Assembly (NCBI GenBank): GCA_005776735.1
Contig: SXOM01000545.1
Coordinates: 1 to 8,736, forward strand
Reading direction: 5' to 3'
Length of the DNA stretch: 8,736 nucleotides
Origin: Pseudomonadota bacterium
GTDB taxonomy: Bacteria > Myxococcota_A > UBA796 > SXON01
The notes beneath the pieces were generated by a model. It ran no database searches, was not told the DNA's origin, and saw only the letters and a program-made list of their open reading frames with translations. Positions within the stretch are counted from its first letter, which is position 1. Every line of letters begins with the position of its first letter. This document shows positions 6,110 to 8,736 of this stretch, piece after piece. A program made the position numbers and the translations under genes.

Positions 6110-6115
6110 CCGGGG

Positions 6116-6466
6116 GTGAGCGTGTCTCCTTCCGCAGCGGCCACCACCCTGCGCGCCCGCGCGACGGCGGCGCGCGTGGCGGGCGAGGTGCGCGCGGAGC
6201 GGGTCCGGGCGCTGCTGCCTGCGGCGGTCGAGCTCCTACGCGCGCGTTTCGGCGTGGGGGGCGTCTGGCTGTTCGGCTCGTTCGCAAACGGGCGTCCTCA
6301 CCTCGGGAGCGACGTCGATCTCGCGGTCGACGTCCCGCTGCCGGCGCTGTTCGAAGCGGCGTCGATGTTGGAGGATCTCCTCGACTGCCCGGTGGACCTC
6401 GTGGTGCTGCCGAGCGCCGCGCCATCCCTGCGTGCCAGGGTTCTCGCCACTGGGCGATTGTTGTGA
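6116..6466 (+). CDS. mntA: MntA-type antitoxin, minimal nucleotidyltransferase
   Basis: A 116-residue minimal nucleotidyltransferase. WLFGSFANGRPHLGSDVDLA (residues 51-70) carries the full GS-x10-DxD motif: Gly54, Ser55, Asp66 and Asp68. A third acidic position is Asp94 in CPVDLVVL. In characterised MntA-HepT systems the antitoxin transfers AMP groups from ATP to the tyrosine of the toxin's RX4HXY motif and so silences it; the intact motif here supports the same role in the cytoplasm. The ~30 residues before the fold are Ala/Arg-rich. GTG 6116 is taken as start; GTG 6122 is an in-frame alternative. A TTGCCG-17-TAGGCT promoter predicts a nearly leaderless transcript. The stop overlaps the hepT start by four bases (GTGA), so the two genes are translated together. 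Confidence 0.9.
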   Translation: MSVSPSAAATTLRARATAARVAGEVRAERVRALLPAAVELLRARFGVGGVWLFGSFANGRPHLGSDVDLAVDVPLPALFEAASMLEDLLDCPVDLVVLPSAAPSLRARVLATGRLL

Positions 6467-6930
6467 ACGCGGCCGTTTCCGCGCTCCGAGCGGAACTGCG
6501 AGACACGCGGGCGGTCGTGATGCGACGCCTCGCCGAGGCGCGCTCGGGACCCCTCGACACCCCGGGTGACCGCGCGGTGGTCGCGCTGGCGCTCCACCAC
6601 GCCTACGTCGCCCTGGAGTCGCTGATCGAGCGAGCGATCCACTTCTTCGACGAGGGCGTGCCGTCGGGTTCGGCTTCGCATCGGGCGCTGCTTCACCGGG
6701 CTGGGCTCGAAGTTCCAGATCTGCGGCCGGCCCTCTTGTCGGCCGGGGCGCTGTCGCCCGCCCGCGAGCTGCTGAAGTTCCGCCATTTCTTGCACCACGA
6801 TTACGGTGCTGAGTTGGAGACCGCGCCCCTGGCGAGGCTACAGGAACAGGCCGCGCGCCTCGCGGCGGTGCTCCCGGCCGACCTCGACGCCCTGGACGCC
6901 TGGCTCGGGGCGCTTGCCGCCGAGGGGTGA
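6463..6930 (+). CDS. hepT: HepT-type toxin, HEPN ribonuclease
   Basis: A 155-residue, mostly helical HEPN protein. The diagnostic motif is KFRHFLHHDYG, with Arg107, His112 and Tyr114 in exact RX4HXY form; in HepT toxins this forms the RNase site across the dimer and the tyrosine is the AMPylation target. DRAVVALALHHAYVALESLI (residues 36-55) is the conserved first helix. The variant with FRHF and a following acidic stretch resembles the broader 'HepT-like' subfamily more than the short Shewanella type. GTG 6463 overlaps the mntA stop in GTGA. The open frame upstream of 6463 only shadows neighbouring genes. Its second half uses more A/T-ending codons than its neighbours (15 of 63 codons from 6661 by hand count), a mild sign of transfer. 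It converges on fdx with a 20-base gap. Confidence 0.88.
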   Translation: MNAAVSALRAELRDTRAVVMRRLAEARSGPLDTPGDRAVVALALHHAYVALESLIERAIHFFDEGVPSGSASHRALLHRAGLEVPDLRPALLSAGALSPARELLKFRHFLHHDYGAELETAPLARLQEQAARLAAVLPADLDALDAWLGALAAEG

Positions 6931-6943
6931 CCGCACGCTGCGG
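6931..6943. terminator. Small hairpin at the convergent hepT/fdx junction
   Basis: CCGCA CGC TGCGG is a perfect 5-bp stem with a 3-base loop, starting immediately after the hepT stop and ending 7 bases before the fdx stop on the other strand. It has no T-tract and is short, so termination is only a suggestion. Confidence 0.25.
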
Positions 6944-6950
6944 CCGGCGA

Positions 6951-7355
6951 TCAGTGCCCTTCCTTCACGGCGTTCCGGTTCCACGCCGGAATCTCGATCT
7001 CGACGTCGCTGGCACCGGTCGGCACACATTGGCACGCCAGTCGGCTCTGTGACTTGAGCGCCGGAGCGGTGTCGAGCATGTCCAGCTCGTCGTCGCTCGC
7101 TTCGTTGGTCGCGGTGTCGCCACGAGTGACATAAACGTGGCAGGTGGAGCACGCACACACCCCGCCACAGACGTGCTCGACGTCCACGCCGGCGGACATC
7201 AGCAGGCTCAGCACGCTGCCGGGGTGGCCGTGGTCGGCCTCGGGCAGGTCGGCGGGGTCCACGTGGATCACCACGTCGGAGCCCTTCAAGGTCAGGCGGT
7301 AGGGCCGGGTCGGGAGCGGGGGAGGGCCCCCCTTCATGTAGGGGTTGGTGGCCAT
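6951..7355 (-). CDS. fdx: ISC-type [2Fe-2S] ferredoxin
   Basis: A 134-residue adrenodoxin-like ferredoxin. HVCGGVCACSTCHVYV (residues 61-76) and RLACQC (105-110) supply the four cluster ligands Cys63, Cys69, Cys72 and Cys108 in the C-x5-C-x2-C...C pattern. Cys67 matches the extra cysteine seen in E. coli ISC Fdx (CEKSCACTTC); Cys110 is a further cysteine beside the last ligand. ISC ferredoxin supplies electrons to the IscS/IscU assembly complex in the cytoplasm. Compared with the 111-residue E. coli protein it has an N-terminal extension of ~18 residues rich in proline (MATNPYMKGGPPPLPTRPY). Its ATG shares one base with the hscA stop (TGATG), so it is translationally coupled to hscA, the standard hscA-fdx order. 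The N-terminal extension is unambiguous because the start directly follows hscA. Confidence 0.93.
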   Translation of the reverse strand: MATNPYMKGGPPPLPTRPYRLTLKGSDVVIHVDPADLPEADHGHPGSVLSLLMSAGVDVEHVCGGVCACSTCHVYVTRGDTATNEASDDELDMLDTAPALKSQSRLACQCVPTGASDVEIEIPAWNRNAVKEGH

Positions 7356-8736
7356 CAGCGCAGCCCCAGCTCGGCGCCGACCTCGGTGGCGTCGCGCCCC
7401 GAGAGCGCGCGCGTCAGGTCGCGCTCGATGCGGCGCTGCGCGAAGGGGGCGCTCACCTCGTCGAGCTTCTTCGCGAGGCCGGCGATGCGGTCCCGGTCGG
7501 GGCCGCCCATGGCTTCGCGGAGCGCGGCCTCGACCTGTGCGATGACGTCGGCTTCGTTCCCCGCGAGCAGGGTCCGGTCGGCGGCGAGCGCCTTGTCGAG
7601 CGCCGCGAGGATGCCCTCGGCCTCGACCCTGGCCTCGATGAGCAGGCGCTCGTCCACGTCGGTCTCGGCGTGGTCGATGGCGTCTTCCAACATACGCTCG
7701 ATCTCCTCTTCGCTCAGGCCATAGCTGGGCTTCACGTCGATCTGTGCCTCGATGCCGGTGTGCTCTTCTTTTGCCGACACCCGGAGCAGGCCGTCGGCGT
7801 CGACCGTGAACTCGACGCGCACACGCGGGACGCCCGCCGGCAACGGGGGCAGTCCCCGCAGCTCGAAGCGCGCCAGCGAGCGGTTCTGCGCCGCGAGCTC
7901 CCGGTCGCCCTGGACCACGTGCAGGTCGACGGCCGTCTGGTTGTCCACGTGCGTGGTGAACGTCTGGTGGGCCGAGACCGGGATCGTCGAGCAGCGCGGG
8001 ATGAACTTCTCGGTGACTCCGCCCATCACCTCCAGGCCCAGGGACAGCGGGATGACGTCGAGCAGGAGGATGTCGTCGGCGAGCAGCGACTGGCCCGTCA
8101 GGATGTCGGCCTGCATCGCGGCGCCGAGCGCGACCACCTCGTCGGGGTCGAGGTCGCAGTACGGTTCGCGCTGGAACAGCGCCGCGACGTGCCGGCGCAC
8201 CAGCGGCACCCGGGTGCTGCCGCCCACCAGCACCACGGCGTCGACCTGGCGGGCGGCCAGACTGGCGTCGGTGAGCGCGCGGTGGCACGCGGCAGTGGTC
8301 CGTTCGACGATCGGCAGGATGGCCGCTTCGAAGTCGGCGAGCGTGAGCTCCGCGTCGAAGCCGGCGGCCACCACCCGAGCCACGGCGTGTTCGGAGAGCC
8401 GGTGCTTGGCGTCCCGGGCGGCGGCGACCAGCGCCCGGAACTCGGCGTCGCCGAGCTTCGCGGCGGCGGCGGCCCCGCCCGCCACGCGCTCGGCTACCGC
8501 GCGGTCGAAGTCGTCGCCGCCGAGGTGGGTGTCGCCCGCGGTGCTGAGCACCTGGAACACGCCGTCGTCGAGCTGGAGGATCGAGATGTCGAAGGTACCT
8601 CCGCCGAGATCGTAGACCGCGAACGTGCCCGAACCGCGCGTGTCCAGCCCGGAGGCGATGGCTGCCCCGGTCGGCTCGTTGAGCAGGCGTAGGACCTCCA
8701 GCCCCGCGAGCTGGGCTGCGTCCTTGGTGGCCTGAC
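7355..8736 (-). CDS. hscA: Fe-S cluster assembly chaperone HscA (5' partial)
   Basis: The visible ~459 residues are an Hsp70 lacking about the first 150, which lie beyond the right edge. They begin in QATKDAAQLAGLEVLRLLNE and include the nucleotide-binding motifs DLGGGTFD (8588-8611), GDTHLGGDDFD and VGGSTRVPLVRRHV. The interdomain linker is DVIPLSLGLE. The substrate-binding half matches HscA rather than DnaK: IPRCSTIPVS, VQGDRELAAQNRSLARFELR, and above all VKPSYGLSEEEIERML. HscA, with its J-partner HscB, uses ATP to drive cluster release from IscU in the cytoplasm. The C terminus is short and lacks the acidic EEVD-like tail of DnaK. It overlaps fdx by one base, so the two form an operon, presumably the end of an isc/hsc cluster running off the window. 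The internal GTG at 8560 is not the true start. Confidence 0.93.
   Translation of the reverse strand, partial: QATKDAAQLAGLEVLRLLNEPTGAAIASGLDTRGSGTFAVYDLGGGTFDISILQLDDGVFQVLSTAGDTHLGGDDFDRAVAERVAGGAAAAAKLGDAEFRALVAAARDAKHRLSEHAVARVVAAGFDAELTLADFEAAILPIVERTTAACHRALTDASLAARQVDAVVLVGGSTRVPLVRRHVAALFQREPYCDLDPDEVVALGAAMQADILTGQSLLADDILLLDVIPLSLGLEVMGGVTEKFIPRCSTIPVSAHQTFTTHVDNQTAVDLHVVQGDRELAAQNRSLARFELRGLPPLPAGVPRVRVEFTVDADGLLRVSAKEEHTGIEAQIDVKPSYGLSEEEIERMLEDAIDHAETDVDERLLIEARVEAEGILAALDKALAADRTLLAGNEADVIAQVEAALREAMGGPDRDRIAGLAKKLDEVSAPFAQRRIERDLTRALSGRDATEVGAELGLR

Noticed and set aside
5725..6462. Extension of the hepT frame upstream to 5725
   Set aside because: This part shadows the DUF4870 and mntA genes and has no HEPN features; the GTGA overlap places the hepT start at 6463.
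7670..8692. Plus-strand open frames opposite hscA
   Set aside because: They are antisense reflections of the highly conserved HscA coding sequence.
7355..8736. Calling the Hsp70 gene dnaK
   Set aside because: The VKPSYGL segment, the SLARFELR segment, the missing EEVD-like tail and coupling to fdx all fit HscA.
1..8736. tRNA, rRNA, CRISPR array, transposase, attachment site or prophage genes
   Set aside because: No cloverleaf-like segments, regular repeat-spacer pattern, terminal inverted repeats with target duplications, or mobile-element proteins were recognised on either strand.

Overview
The window is very GC-rich (roughly 70% or more by eye), tightly packed, and reads as an ordinary chromosomal stretch of a high-GC Gram-negative bacterium. 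An ISC-type hscA-fdx pair, a transmembrane PilZ protein, an Rrf2 regulator, multi-domain radical SAM proteins and frequent GTG starts point to Myxococcota or a related former-deltaproteobacterial lineage. That placement is inference; there is no rRNA or other phylogenetic marker here.

Layout, left to right. (1) A radical SAM protein with a C-terminal TPR region, plus strand, 5' end outside the window. (2) An Rrf2-family regulator with an IscR-like Cys/Cys/Cys/His set, plus strand. (3) A second, unrelated-looking radical SAM protein of the TIGR03960-like type, minus strand, convergent with the regulator. (4) A small exported protein, plus strand, divergent from (3) with nearly touching 5' ends. 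(5) A two-TM sensor-like protein with a cytoplasmic PilZ domain, minus strand. (6) A DUF4870 membrane protein, plus strand, divergent from (5). (7) A MntA-HepT toxin-antitoxin pair, plus strand, with overlapping genes. (8) The C-terminal three quarters of HscA and a complete ISC-type [2Fe-2S] ferredoxin, minus strand, convergent with the toxin gene and running out of the right edge.

A loose theme is iron-sulfur chemistry: hscA and fdx encode part of the ISC assembly machinery, both radical SAM proteins need a [4Fe-4S] cluster, and the Rrf2 regulator has residues that could hold a cluster. Whether they form a regulon cannot be told from this sequence. The most system-like element is the MntA-HepT pair, which is a known type of module, with all diagnostic motifs intact. 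The most open questions are the functions of the two radical SAM proteins and of the PilZ sensor. A hairpin in the leader of the PilZ gene could hide its ribosome binding region.

There is no gene-free stretch over 300 bases. The longest gaps are 107 bases (before the Rrf2 gene), 89 bases (between the PilZ and DUF4870 genes) and 126 bases (before mntA). The three convergent junctions have gaps of only 18 to 20 bases, each with a GC-rich hairpin. I saw no tRNA, rRNA, insertion sequence, CRISPR array or broken gene.
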